Both the position numbers and the translations under genes were made by a program. This document shows, in pieces, positions 13,401 through 23,677 of a stretch of 64,000 nt of DNA. The notes under the pieces are model-generated. The model saw only the letters and a program-made list of their open reading frames with translations. It did no database searches and was not told where the DNA came from. The DNA comes from Tetraselmis striata (lineage: Eukaryota > Chlorophyta > Chlorodendrophyceae > Chlorodendrales > Chlorodendraceae): the NCBI GenBank assembly GCA_006384855.1, contig VCJN01003119.1, forward strand, positions 1 through 64,000. The letters are read 5' to 3'. Position 1 is the first letter of the stretch. Each line of letters begins with the position of its first letter.

Positions 13401-16400
13401 TCGGCATGGCCAGCGCCTGCTGCTGCATGCCCGGTCATGCACTGACTTCCTGACAGACAGCCCGCCGTTGCCAGGTGTGACAACATGAATTAACAGTTTC
13501 ATGAAGCAATGCCGTAGCAAGCACGACAACATAGCTGCTCTGTTCACTCCCGTCATTGATCCGAGGAGCATCCAGCCACATGGAGCACTTGGCCGTAGCA
13601 GCGGCAAGGAGGGAAATGGCTACGCCGCCATCACCTGGTGCAAGCGCGAAGGCGGCTGCGCCGTCCAGGTGACCGACATGACGGCGCATGGGAACTTGGC
13701 GAATAGCGCGTACTGCTCAATGGGAACCTGAACACGGCACACCAAGCCGCGCCCCGTCAGCCCAGCTGCCTAGCATGCGCGCGTGACTGTGGTCACAAGA
13801 GACAAGAAAGGTGGGAGCACTGCTGCTGCACGCTGGCATGGCGGCGGCAGGTGCTTGCGGAACCCGGTCGAGCGAAGGGGCGCTCACAATGACCCGTTTG
13901 GTGTTCTTCTTCCCGTCGTCCTTCCCATCCATGGCGGACTTGGGAGGCCCCCTGCAGCGACGGAGACGGAGGCACTGTCAGTCAGCAGCAGCGACGGGTG
14001 CGCCGGCCTACCTAAGGAGATACCGTGCGTGCATGCTCAAGCGGCAGAGGCAGACAAACGGCCGCCAATGCGCGGCCCACTCACCACAGCTTCACAGAGT
14101 TGTCCAGGCTGCTGGACAGCATGAAGTAGCCCTCCGCGTCCCACGCGATGCTGCTCACAATCTCCTCGTGCGCCAGCACGCTGCCGGTCTCCTTCCAGCT
14201 CAGCTGCGTCATCTCGTCCAGCTGAAAGTGGTGCAGCATGCCGGCCGCTGTGCCGACGGAGACCTGCGTGGATGGGTCGCCCGGCGAGCTGCGGGGCTGC
14301 CACGCAATGGTCCAGATGTTGGAGTAGCACTCCTTGATGGCAAACGTCTTCTTGCCCAGGTGGTACAGCAGCAGCCTGCGCGCACCGCCATGTCAGCCGG
14401 TGTGACCCCCACTCGCTTCCTCACAATCCATAACAGCACGACCGTCATCAGCAGCAGCAGTACGCGGCCCTCACCTGTCGTCCCAACCACCCGAGGCTAG
14501 CCAGGCGCCATCCGGGCTGAAAGCCACAGTGGTCACCCACTCCCGGTGGCAGTCCAGCGTTCTGAGGCAGTCCCACGACTGCGCGTCCCACAGGCGAACA
14601 GTCCTGCGGCACAGCATGGCCGGGCAGTACAGCTTGGTCGGTCAAGAGACAAACGGGCAACACCTACCACAATTCAGACCATTTGGGGACAGGGCGTGGA
14701 GGACACTGGGGAGAGGTCAATCAAGGCAGGGATTGCTGCTGGAGTGCGGTGTCGAGTGCGGCGTCAGGGTCGAAAAGCGGCACGCAGGTGCTTACGTGTC
14801 CACAGAAGAGGTGGCCAGCATGGCGCCGTCGGGGTGGAAGGCGGTGCTGCACACGCGCCCGGTGTGGCCGCACAGCTCCGCCAGGAGCCGGCCGCTGCAC
14901 ACATTGTACACACGGGCCACCTCGTCCGCCGCGCCCACGGCGAGTCTCCCTTTGCAGGGGCTGAAGGCCAGGCCGGTGGTGAAGTGGCGCAGCAGCTTGT
15001 TGCGGGAGGGCCGCTTGTCGCCCAGCGTGTGCAGCACGCGGCCGGTGGCGAGGTCCCACAGGGTGACAACGTACTCGTGGTCGCTGCTGGCGGCCAGCGT
15101 GCCGTCGGGCGTCACCGCCAGGTTGTGCTGCATCGAGCTGGGGCGCTCCCCCTCTGGCACCGGAGCCTCGAGGCGGTGCACGGAGCTGGGGCACGTCTTG
15201 TACTGCAGGCAGCACACAGATGGATGTGCATACAGGGTTTATTTGAATTATGAACTTATTTATTCCTTATTTGGCCGTGGTGTCTTGCGGATGGTGAGGT
15301 TGGAACCGGCGCGCCTCGCACGCGCGCAAGAAGCGACTTGTATTTAAGCCGCCCGACGTTTATAGTAGTATTTTTATAGCCACCCAGGGCGCGAGTTTTA
15401 TAGCCACCCGATGTTTATATAGTAGTGCTTTTACAGCTACCTGGAGCGGGTATGAGAGCCAATCGACTTTTATAGCACTTGGTAGCAACTCGTTTTTGAA
15501 TTCCCTGCATCTTACAGGTAATCATTAGTCGCTATTTGATATCACCAGCAGAAAGTTCTGGATTCGTCGACGGGGGGGGGGGGGGGGGGGGGGGGGTATA
15601 AGAGCCACTCTGTCACCGGCGTGACCAGCGCATCATCAGCAGGGCACGCTGCACGATGAAATGCGCCCATGCCGCACTCGCGCAGGGACACGGATCGGGC
15701 ATGATGGGTGGCGGGCACAGGCAGGGGAGCAGGGAGGCCAGTGTCCGCACCTCCCAGATGGACATTCTACCCTCGAGGCTGAGGGTGATGATGTGGTCTT
15801 GCCCGCACACAAAGTTGATGGACTTGAGCCAGGCGCGGCTGCCCGACTGCAACATTATGCGGGGTGGGGGCCAGGACGTCAGCGAGGACCTGTTGCATGC
15901 CAGCGCCCGCTCTATCCCGGAAGAGAGGGAGCGCGTCACTGGGCCAGGTGCAAGCTGCTCTGCGTGGGGGCAGCGCTAAGGGGTAAGAGCGCCACGGTGA
16001 GGGCGACATGGGAGGCAAGCCTCACCTGAAACGTGGAGATCATGCTGCCGCTGTCTGTGTCCCACAAGTTGACGACACCACCGGCGCATCCAGCCGCCAG
16101 CAGGCCGTCCTGTCGGCGTTAGAGCGGGTCAAGGCGTCAGCCGGCGCGGAGATGAGGCTCGGCGAGGTGGTGGCATTCGTCAATGAGCAGGGCGGCAATG
16201 CGTGGTGGCGTACGGCCCGGCAGGTGCACCTTTTGGAAGTCCACGCACAGCACCCAGAGTTTGTGCCTCAGCACCCGGGTGCAGGCGCCGCTAGTCAGGT
16301 GCCAGATGCGCACTGCGCACACACATACACCCAGGGGCTGATAAGCAGCCACAGGCACCATTCACAGGTGTGCACAGGTGCTGCGGGTGATGCCGGCAGG

Positions 16401-18846
16401 TGGGGGGGGGGGGGGGGGGGAGGGGCTTCCAGCAATGGCGGCTACCTGTTCTGTCAAAGGAGGAGCTGGCGAGCATATCTGGGCAGTCGAGGTACAATGG
16501 GGTGCGCCCCTCAGTTCAGTTGCCAATGCACAAAATGCAAGTCGGACGCGGGGATTCACCACGACATGCAAACATAAGCGGGCACGGCAGTAGTGACAAC
16601 GCCTTACGGAGCAAATGCACATGATGCCATATAGGCCAATGCTTGGGAACACACGTCATAGCGCCTCACGTTCTCACATGATGTCAAGGCCGCTACAGCA
16701 GCCATTCCCATGACAGACAACACTCACAGTCTGCATGTGCCCCTTCCTCTCAGCCCAGCTGCAAACTGCTGGGGAGCGCGGCGGCATCCGGGCCCACCTC
16801 CTTCGGGGCAGCTCCCCTTGAAGAGCGCGAGGTCTGTGATCTCGCGCTGGTGGCCGCACATGCGCCGCACCAGCTCCCCGGTGTCCATGCTCCACAGCGC
16901 CACGGTGCGGTCGTCCCCGCACGTGATGACGAGGTCCTCCGGCAGCTTCTGTTTGCCGTCCTCGCCCATCATCATTGTGCGGTGCACCTTCTGGTCAAAC
17001 GCGGAGTACGCGCCCGCGCTCCGCTTGTTGTCAAATGTCCAGTAGAGGCCATCCCACTCGGACACCTTCTCCACCGCCGATTTGGACTTTCGGACAAAGT
17101 TCTTCACCATCCTGTGCGACTTGCTCCTCTGGCCGAACCAGGCAGCGGTGTAGTCAGTAAGCAATCGGCTCGGAATTTTCCGGTCACCCCCCTTCATTCC
17201 CCCCAAGGGGCACCTATGACAGGGCACCATAGGCATGGCGAGCACAGCCATAAGCTGCAGTGGCATCGTCCCAGGTGGGAGGCGCTCACCAGGCCATCGT
17301 CCTGGGTGGTCGGCGTGGCGGCCTCCGACGGCGCCTGCTCGGCCATCATGCGCGAGTAGTCGCGGATGAAGGAGTGAATCATGAGGCACGCAACGCCGCC
17401 TTCGTGCGCCTCCACCGCGTACACCAGGTCGCCGGTGTCCCAGTTCCACAGCCGAATGGTGGAGCCCTTGCTGCCGGAGGCCACCCAGGGCCGCGTCTCG
17501 TGGAACACCACCGACGTGACCTCACCGGTGTGGCCCTGGTGCACAAGCCGCGTTCATCAGCAACCCCCTTGGGCCTCCCAGGGGAAGGCGGGCACATCCA
17601 ACCGGGTCGGCGCAGGCGCGCAAGCTGGTCCTCACCCGTAGCAGCCGCTTCATGGCGTGGCTGGCCATGCACCAGATTATGACAAAGCAGCCGCCGCCCT
17701 TGGCGGAGCCAGCAGGGCTGCCGTGGCCGGTGGCCGCCGTTGCCAGGTGTGGGTGAGTGGCGGCGGCCGTCACCGGCGGCAGGATGTTGCCAAAGGTGTC
17801 TTCCTCCTCGATGCCCGGCCCCTGCTCGCAGTTGCTTTCCGTCATATGGTCTGCGAACATGTCGCCTGCGCGGAAAGGGTGGGCGGCAGTGAGATCAGTG
17901 GTTGTGGTGCTCGCATTTGCTCACATTTGCTGATGTGTTTAGGTGGAGACTGATAGAGCGGGGCTGGGCATGATGGGAGGAGCGACTCGGGACGGCTCTA
18001 CCCCGGAGGTCCCGTACCGGTCATGGTGTTTGCGAGCGACCAAGTGAGGTTGTCCTCCGCGCGCTCCCACGTCTGCAGCCATCCGCTCTCTGGGGCCATC
18101 ATCCCTCGCGAAGCCTTCTCGCTGCCGCCGGTGATCACGACACGGCCGCTGGGGTGCATCACGGTACAGTTCACGCCGTCCTTGCCGCTCAGCTCCCGCA
18201 CGAAGCAACCCAGTGCGGGGCCGCCGGCAGCGGTGGCCTTGGGGGGCGTGGCGGGCTTACTGAGCACCACCATGCTGCCCACGTGCGTAACCTTGCGCCC
18301 ATCGCTGGTGAAGGCTCGCACGTTGCTCTCGCGGCGGCCGCCCTCCCGAAGGCTCCGAGGGCCACCAAGACCGAGCAGCCTCCTCTTCACCCGCTGCAGC
18401 GCGCTCTCTTTCTTCAGCGCATCCACCAGCGTGGTCCATCCGCTCGACGGAGGGGCAGGCTGAAATTCGGTCTGCTCCGAGGTGGGACCGCCTGGCGAGT
18501 TACTACTGGCCGCAGTGTGCAGCAGCAGCAGCCTTTCCAGGGGCTTGCCGGCCGAGGCGTGAGTCCCGGAGGAGGTGCTGCCGGTGTTAGAGCTCCGGGG
18601 GTTGTAGTACGGGCTGTTGGCGTCCCACTCCGGGACGGAGTGCTCAGCACTGCCGTCGGCGGTAGCCGGGGCGGTAGCAGCATGCCAGCGACCACTCCGA
18701 GCAGTAGTAGCAGCGCCTGTACCGGTGTTACCCATGGTACTGTCCGCCGTACTAAGACCGGCTATAAGGCCGCCGCCCTCAATAACCGGCTCGTCACTCG
18801 CCGGCGAGGTAGTCGGGCTGGCGCCCGGGAGCAGCGGCTCAGCCAT
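7454..18846 (-). CDS. WD40 beta-propeller / TRP-type cation channel fusion, 26 exons, 1,708 aa
   Basis: Predicted ion channel with a large N-terminal propeller region. Exons (plus-strand coordinates, 5' to 3'): 18018-18846, 17636-17865, 17290-17535, 16798-17128, 16446-16478, 16230-16312, 16026-16109, 15751-15846, 14796-15202, 14475-14603, 14085-14375, 13888-13951, 13635-13727, 13157-13276, 12805-12981, 11822-12045, 11589-11733, 10920-11262, 10679-10797, 10495-10526, 10156-10340, 9902-10015, 9436-9788, 8660-8738, 8377-8527, 7454-7622. Every junction is GT..AG and phase-matched; the sum, 5,127 bases, is divisible by three. Residues 1-about 210 are low complexity. About 13 WD40-like blades follow (for example SGSKGSTIRLWNWDTGDL, ASSSFDRTVRIWHLTSG, ATSSVDTTVRLWDAQSWD), enough for two propellers. 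From about residue 1195 comes a TRP-like module: EILDTPIGRAILDYKWVTYG before S1, S1-S4 through about 1420, S5 (KYLIFLQAFLCLGSTFSFL), pore loop AMLLGNIDLEVF near 1490 and S6 (LLLNLVIAMMGESFEKVL). The tail holds two heptad-like stretches. The pore resembles the G-x-G-D-L-E filter of TRPV-like channels. The least certain link is exon 13 to 14: reading through the donor would end the WD40 part alone at 13620. Confidence 0.82.
10121..11787. repeat. Cluster of eight G/C homopolymers in the channel introns
   Basis: Tracts at 10121-10137 (C), 10466-10490 (G), 10561-10581 (G), 10653-10672 (G), 10878-10902 (G), 11436-11458 (C), 11557-11577 (G) and 11765-11787 (G). All fall in introns of the - strand WD40-TRP gene between the exons for the pre-S1 region and S4. 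Four of them (10466, 10653, 10878, 11557) become C runs just after a splice donor in the transcript. Confidence 0.95.
12046..12804 (-). other. Long intron 15 of the WD40-TRP gene
   Basis: 759 bases, much more AT-rich than its flanks. The part 12405-12482 carries degenerate CCCTAAA/TTAGGGT words in both orientations. I cannot exclude a missed exon, but the flanking exons are phase-compatible without one. Confidence 0.6.
13620..13635 (-). other. Alternative end of the WD40 half: in-frame TAG just inside intron 13
   Basis: Exon 13 ends CACCAG|GTGATG. If the donor is not used, translation goes on four codons (V-M-A-A) to TAG at 13620-13622 and yields a WD40-only protein. Splicing to 13276 keeps phase 0 and completes what looks like another blade (VMSVTWTAQ joined to LMVGLCTTTAGMFIMDG). 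I prefer splicing. The arrangement would allow intron retention to switch between channel and non-channel forms; that is inference. Confidence 0.5.
15203..15750 (-). other. Intron 8 of the WD40-TRP gene
   Basis: AT-richer intron between exon 8 and exon 9 with short TATAGCCACCC-like repeats near 15370-15460 and a G tract at 15572-15596. No hidden exon recognised. Confidence 0.6.
16402..16420. repeat. G homopolymer in WD40-TRP intron 5
   Basis: In the transcript this is a C run starting 26 bases after the exon-5 donor (GTAGCC). Confidence 0.95.
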
Positions 18847-20463
18847 GGTATGGCAGCCGCCCGCTTCGTTGGCCTCAGAGGGGGTGCTCTCGGCTAGGCT
18901 GTGAGGTCGAACAGGGTAGCAGCGGTGCACTACGAGTGCTCCTGGCCAAGAGGCGCGCCGATGTGTGCAATAATATCCTCGCCAGTCGGTATGTATGGCG
19001 TTAATTGCGCTTTCTCGCAGCGCCGATGCGGGCATAATCCCAGCACGCAGCGACGGCATATATCCCTGGCGGCAGGATCACCCCACTCCATTATCATCAA
19101 TAATTCCTATGTTAGTCGCTAATATGAATACGAGAAATCCTTAGAGGGCGCGGGGGGGGGGGGGGGGGGGGGTGGGGGGGGGGGGGGGATCGTGACGTGT
19201 TACATAAATCGCACGTACGGTATCGGGGTCTACGAGCATTCACGTATTACAGCGCTTAAACCTCGTACATGAATGGGATGCGTTGTATCGGCGAGCGCGT
19301 ATGAGGACTATTACTCGATATACACGTACGGCATGGTGTACTACAGGTCACAGAATAACGGTAACCCTTTGTAACCTGGCAGGTGAGCAGTATATGGAAA
19401 AAGGCGCGAAAGCTACCGCAACAGGTAGTATATTGTATATTTGTGTGTGTGTGTCTGTCCCCGCACCAACTCCGCCCGCAACACGGCGGAATGTCGCAGC
19501 AACCGTGCGGAGGCGGACAGCAGCGGGAGGAGTATGACGGGCTTGTAACACCGCAGAGGCGCGATGCCGTCGCGAAAGCTCTCAAGCTCGCGCAAAGGCA
19601 GGAGGTGGACTCCCGTCGTTGCTACTCCGGATCATCATATAGCAACACCGGCCTGGGCTGGCGCGTGTGCCGCCGGTCATCATCGGCGTTGCCTAGACAT
19701 AGCGGCGTTGCTAGCGGTATATGACGCGGCCGTTTGCCCGTAGTAATTCAAACCTCTGTGTTGCAATGTGACAAAAAAGAAATCTATCTGCGCCACTTTC
19801 ACTACGGGCACACGGTGGCTAATAAGTTAATCCTCTCCTTGTCCGTGCGACGCGAGGCACGAAGGGTGCAATCCCGCCATATTCGCAAAACGCCACGGCC
19901 AACGGGCCAAGTGGCAAACATGCCAAATAACACACACGAGCACGCACACCACATGCACGACGTGCTTTGGGCATGGGCTTGGGCGCCGGGCGCGGGTGCG
20001 AGTATAGGTATGGGGGTAGAGATAGTAGCACCGGCTTGCATATTGCGCCCCGCCCGGCTATAGAATTTGCTACTTTTACTGCATACGGGCAATTGAACGC
20101 CCGTTTTCATCGCACCTATGGTTGAAATATTGAACCGGCAAAGACAAGCGTCAGCTTGCGCTGACCTCGTGACAGATGACGCGTGCCACATATAGATATA
20201 TGTATATCATGTGCAAGTAAGACGTAAAAATACCCTATTACCAGATAATATAGATGATTCTCCCGTCTTTCTTACGTTGTGCCAGCTATCACCCCAAAAA
20301 CCGACCGCGCTAAACTGGCGATGGTCGAGACACCCCTTTCGAGCAGGCAGCAGCACCATAGGCGCGTATTTCTACCTGAGGTGCCTTTATTTTGTGGCCT
20401 GTAGTAAAGCCCCACACGGGTACCCTACAGACGCGCCTGCTACCGGTACCCGTACTACCGGTA
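18847..20463. other. Upstream spacer of the WD40-TRP gene
   Basis: Probable promoter side of the WD40-TRP gene, then AT-richer DNA up to the mobile element. It contains a G tract at 19152-19188 with one T at 19173, and no exon or RNA gene that I recognise. Confidence 0.45.
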
Positions 20464-20633
20464 TGATCTAAACTAGTTTATGGGGTTTCCATCCTTGACC
20501 TAACCGCTTTTTAGCTACAAGTGCTGCTCAGTGGTACGGGAACTAGTAACTGTTGTTGCGCCCTTGTTGGGTGCAGCACGAGTAGACATAAAAGCAGCCA
20601 AAACAGCTGAGCCTGCCATCTTCCAGTTTTCGC
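20464..20633 (+). repeat. Direct repeat A1 of the recombinase element
   Basis: Starts TGATCTAAACTAG and ends CAGTTTTCGC. 170 bases, matched by A2 at 23341-23510. Confidence 0.92.
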
Positions 20634-20740
20634 AAACTGTCTCGTAACCAGTTGCGAGCAAGGTCACCCCAGGTTGTTCAAGACCACACCCGGCTCGCCA
20701 TCCGAGTGTGATATTCTCGTCCGTGCGTCCGCGCGTCACT

Positions 20741-21598
20741 ATGTCAGATGGAGAAGAACCCGTCGTTGAGCCGACGCTCAAGTCGTTGCAAGCAGATGTG
20801 CGTGCATTGGCTACAGCTGTGGCACAATTGACGGCTCGTGATCGCGTTGTTGATGGAGAAGGGGCACATGGCTCCGGCTCAGGGCAGCGCATCGCGGGAC
20901 AGCCGACAGGCAGCGGGGGAGCCGCAGAGCGCCCCGCCGACTTGCTAGAGCTAGCCCAGAGCGGCCGTGTCGGAGCAAAATCCGTGAGTGCCGAGGATGA
21001 TTACCTCGCGGTGCCAGAGCTACTGCAGAGAGCAGAGTCTGGTTACGAGGCCGTTCGACCGGTCAGCCGAGTGCCTGGACTTTTCCCTTTGAGCACCGAC
21101 CTAACGAACGAGTACCTCAAGCAGGATGACGGGCGTCTGCCGGCCCAGGAGGAGTACTTGTGGATGTCGTGTTTCGGGGCCCACATGGCCGCCCTTTTCG
21201 TGGCGCTCGACGAGCTGCTACCTTACGTCCCCACCACTAACCAGGACTTCACCCCCTACCTCGCGAGAGCTCGGAATCACGCCGAGGCCATCGACAAGGC
21301 GTTTCGTTTTCGTCTAGCCTTCCTGCGGAGGCTGAATGAGATCAAGCGTGTGCACGGTGACCAAGGTGTTCTGGACGTGCTGCGAGCTCAGCATTTTCAG
21401 CCTGCTTCGGAGCATCTGGGTTCTGCGATTTTGGGGGACCTCATGAGGGACTACGAGCGTCGTGTCTTCGAGGCGACCGTTGCCAGCAGCGCCAAGGCGA
21501 CCGCTACTTCTCGAGTAGCGGCTGCAGCTGCAGGTCGCGGGCGTGGGCGAGGACGTGGCGGCGGACGTGGACGTGGCCGCGAAGGTGAGCACGAGTGA
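20741..21598 (+). CDS. Gag-like protein with RG-rich tail
   Basis: 285 residues from ATG 20741 (the frame opens at 20708 but only on GTG) to TGA at 21596-21598. First ORF of the recombinase element. The N terminus has a short heptad-like helix (SLQADVRALATAVAQL), the middle is a helical globular region (about 95-235) without a motif I know, and the C terminus is an RG repeat (about 262-280; GRGRGRGRGGGRGRGRE). Arg-Gly tails bind nucleic acid, as expected for a structural/Gag-type protein of a DIRS-order element that lacks a CCHC knuckle. Position upstream of the recombinase and length fit that role. Homology is not shown by sequence alone, so the Gag assignment is by position and composition. 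Confidence 0.65.
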   Translation: MSDGEEPVVEPTLKSLQADVRALATAVAQLTARDRVVDGEGAHGSGSGQRIAGQPTGSGGAAERPADLLELAQSGRVGAKSVSAEDDYLAVPELLQRAESGYEAVRPVSRVPGLFPLSTDLTNEYLKQDDGRLPAQEEYLWMSCFGAHMAALFVALDELLPYVPTTNQDFTPYLARARNHAEAIDKAFRFRLAFLRRLNEIKRVHGDQGVLDVLRAQHFQPASEHLGSAILGDLMRDYERRVFEATVASSAKATATSRVAAAAAGRGRGRGRGGGRGRGREGEHE

Positions 21599-21812
21599 CG
21601 GTGTGGGGCGCCGCTCGTCGGAGCTGCAGGAGCCTTGCGAGGCCACCTTTCGGTGACCGCCGCAAGACGCACCCTTGCAGCTCAACGGCGGGATGAGCGC
21701 CCTGTGTTAGGACCTGACCCCCCCCACCTTACAGACTTCATTTAGTCCTTCCTCGGTGCGGCGCTTCTTACAGCTACAGCCGAGTGCGGCTCAACCATCC
21801 GCACGCCTGCAC

Positions 21813-23261
21813 ATGGCGGCTCAACCATCCGCCTTTCTTACAACCCCATCTCTGCGTTCGTCGGTTGTTACACTACGTGTTACAACCGGTTCGCAACGAC
21901 CAAGTTTCGCGCGTGTACGTTACGCACGTGACAGGCGCTACGAGCGCGAAGGGCGCGCGGGGCGGCCCTCTTACCTGAACCTAGCCCCGCAAACCCGTAC
22001 TGGAGCTACTGCAAACCCGTCCAGCAACTACCGGCCAACCGCCGGGAACCTAACCGTTGCTGCCGAGTACTTTGCGAACAGTAGCCGTGCCGGTGGAACT
22101 CTGTCAGTAAAACGACGCACTTACGTAATTGACGAGCCCGCAGCTATCGCTCCATGGGCTGCGTCACTGCGATCTCGACTGCAGGACGCGTTCGGCTCTG
22201 ACGAGCTAGGCCAGCGGACGCTCGACCTGCTCTCCAGCTCCCTCAGCGCTCAGACCCTCAAGAGCTACGCCGGCAGGTTGTCTCAGTTCGCTGAGTTCTG
22301 CCACGACTCCGAGAACATCAGCCCGCTGGAAGCGACTACTGCTACTGTTGTTCGGTACGTTGCCTGGATCGGGGAGCGAGGGCACATCGCAGCTAAATCG
22401 CTGCAGCCCTACCTGTCTGCCATCAACACCTTCTTCGAGCTGCACAACCTCGTCCCGATCGCCAAGGACAGCCTACACCTCACTTCAGCAAGACGTGGGT
22501 TAATGTTGCGTCAGCGCCGACTGGACGCTGCCCCTTTGCGTGTCCCTCTGCCTGCGGATGTAGCTTACCGCTTCGTCTCAAAGGCCGAGCTAATTGTGTC
22601 TGCTCCTTACCCAGAGTCCCACCTCGACTACCGAGCCCTCTTGGCCTCGGTTATCAACTTCATGTTCTTTGCCAGGGGCCTTACTGGCGTCTCTTGTCGA
22701 GTGCAAGATGTGCATGTCGACACCTACAACATCACCTTGCAGATCTACCGCGAAAAGGGTCGCGCTGGCCGACGGGGACCCGACGACCTGCGCGTACTTC
22801 TCCTTCCAGTGTCCGAGCACCCTCGAGTGGCACGTCTCTTGCAGCACTTCATCGACAACGTCCAGTCTGTCCCCCTATTTACTGTTGGCTTGGTTGCCTC
22901 CAACTTCTGGGCTGTCAACGTGGCTGAGCAGTCAAAACCTTGGACTGCGGCTACGATGTCAGACTGGTTGTCTACAGCAGTCCACCTAGTCAACGCTGCC
23001 CCTCCTGCTGGCACTTCCTTGACTTCACACAGTCTACGCAAGGGCGCAGCCTCTGCAGCAAACGCCATCGGAGCGCCACTGTCCCACATCCGCTACCAAG
23101 GCGGTTGGGCCACTAACTCTGATGTCGTTCTGGACTACATCGACCCCAACGTTCTTCCTTCTCCTGGCGCGTGGTTCTTCTTTGGACACATCGCCCCCCT
23201 CCGCCACTTCCAAGTCCAACAGGACTCCGCAGCGGTGGCCTTCCCAGTGCCTCCTTCATGA
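21813..23261 (+). CDS. Tyrosine recombinase (DIRS/PAT-type integrase)
   Basis: 482 residues counted from ATG 21813; the open frame extends upstream to 21756 without ATG. It should cut and rejoin DNA through a 3'-phosphotyrosine link to integrate a circular intermediate. An N-terminal SAM-like core-binding region lies at about 125-240 (SAQTLKSYAGRLSQFAEFC). The catalytic region has Arg at about 288 (FFARGLTG), the H-x-x-R box at 406-409 (SHSLRKGAA), Trp at 432 in the place of the second His (QGGW) and the nucleophile Tyr at about 442 (LDYIDP). The catalytic set looks intact. Directly upstream is the Gag-like ORF. The frame is open and GC-rich, so the protein may be functional. Crypton recombinases are an alternative, but Cryptons do not have the split direct repeats seen here. 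Confidence 0.9.
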   Translation: MAAQPSAFLTTPSLRSSVVTLRVTTGSQRPSFARVRYARDRRYEREGRAGRPSYLNLAPQTRTGATANPSSNYRPTAGNLTVAAEYFANSSRAGGTLSVKRRTYVIDEPAAIAPWAASLRSRLQDAFGSDELGQRTLDLLSSSLSAQTLKSYAGRLSQFAEFCHDSENISPLEATTATVVRYVAWIGERGHIAAKSLQPYLSAINTFFELHNLVPIAKDSLHLTSARRGLMLRQRRLDAAPLRVPLPADVAYRFVSKAELIVSAPYPESHLDYRALLASVINFMFFARGLTGVSCRVQDVHVDTYNITLQIYREKGRAGRRGPDDLRVLLLPVSEHPRVARLLQHFIDNVQSVPLFTVGLVASNFWAVNVAEQSKPWTAATMSDWLSTAVHLVNAAPPAGTSLTSHSLRKGAASAANAIGAPLSHIRYQGGWATNSDVVLDYIDPNVLPSPGAWFFFGHIAPLRHFQVQQDSAAVAFPVPPS

Positions 23262-23314
23262 CTTGGCGCTACCCCTTCTCCGTCAATCCACCGCTCTCTA
23301 CGTTCGCTCAAGAC

Positions 23315-23340
23315 TGGCAAAACCAGACTCAACTTTGAAA
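23315..23340 (+). repeat. Repeat B1 of the recombinase element
   Basis: 26 bases starting TGGCAAAACCAGACTC, identical to B2 at 23619-23644. Confidence 0.9.
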
Positions 23341-23510
23341 TGATCTAAACTAGTTTATGGGGTTTCCATCCTTGACCTAACCGCTTTTTAGCTACAAGTG
23401 CTGCTCAGTGGCACGGGAACTAGTAACTGTTGTTGCGCCCTTGTTGGGTGCAGCACGAGTAGACATAAAAGCAGCCAAAACAGCTGAGCCTGCCATCCTC
23501 CAGTTTTCGC
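23341..23510 (+). repeat. Direct repeat A2 of the recombinase element
   Basis: Copy of A1 immediately after B1; two substitutions were noticed against A1. Confidence 0.92.
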
Positions 23511-23618
23511 TGCGTTCCACGCAGCGCCCCCCCTGACTCCGTTTTCCCTCCACGCTTTCGCTAAACCATCCTGCCAATTTCGGCTCTTGACCGTGTAAAA
23601 CAGCCTGCGCGACCTTTT

Positions 23619-23644
23619 TGGCAAAACCAGACTCAACTTTGAAA
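23619..23644 (+). repeat. Repeat B2, right end of the recombinase element
   Basis: Identical to B1. The right flank starts CATGCGG. Confidence 0.9.
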
Positions 23645-23677
23645 CATGCGGTATCCGTATACCTGGCTGGTATCTAC

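Larger units (their letters stand above)
20464..23644 (+). mobile_element. Split-direct-repeat (PAT/Ngaro-type) tyrosine-recombinase element, without reverse transcriptase
   Basis: The order is A1 - Gag-like ORF - recombinase ORF - B1 - A2 - B2. A1 is 20464-20633 and A2 is 23341-23510: 170 bases each, with only two differences that I find. B1 is 23315-23340 and B2 is 23619-23644: 26 identical bases. B1 abuts A2 directly, exactly as A1-left and B2-right ends would join if circularised. This A1..B1A2..B2 plan is the hallmark of PAT/Ngaro/Kangaroo-type DIRS-order elements, which make no target duplication; none is seen. Full DIRS-order elements also encode reverse transcriptase and RNase H between Gag and recombinase. 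Here only 214 bases separate the two ORFs, so this 3.18-kb element lacks them and would need them in trans if it moves by RNA. The near-identical A repeats and open frames suggest recent activity. Confidence 0.85.
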
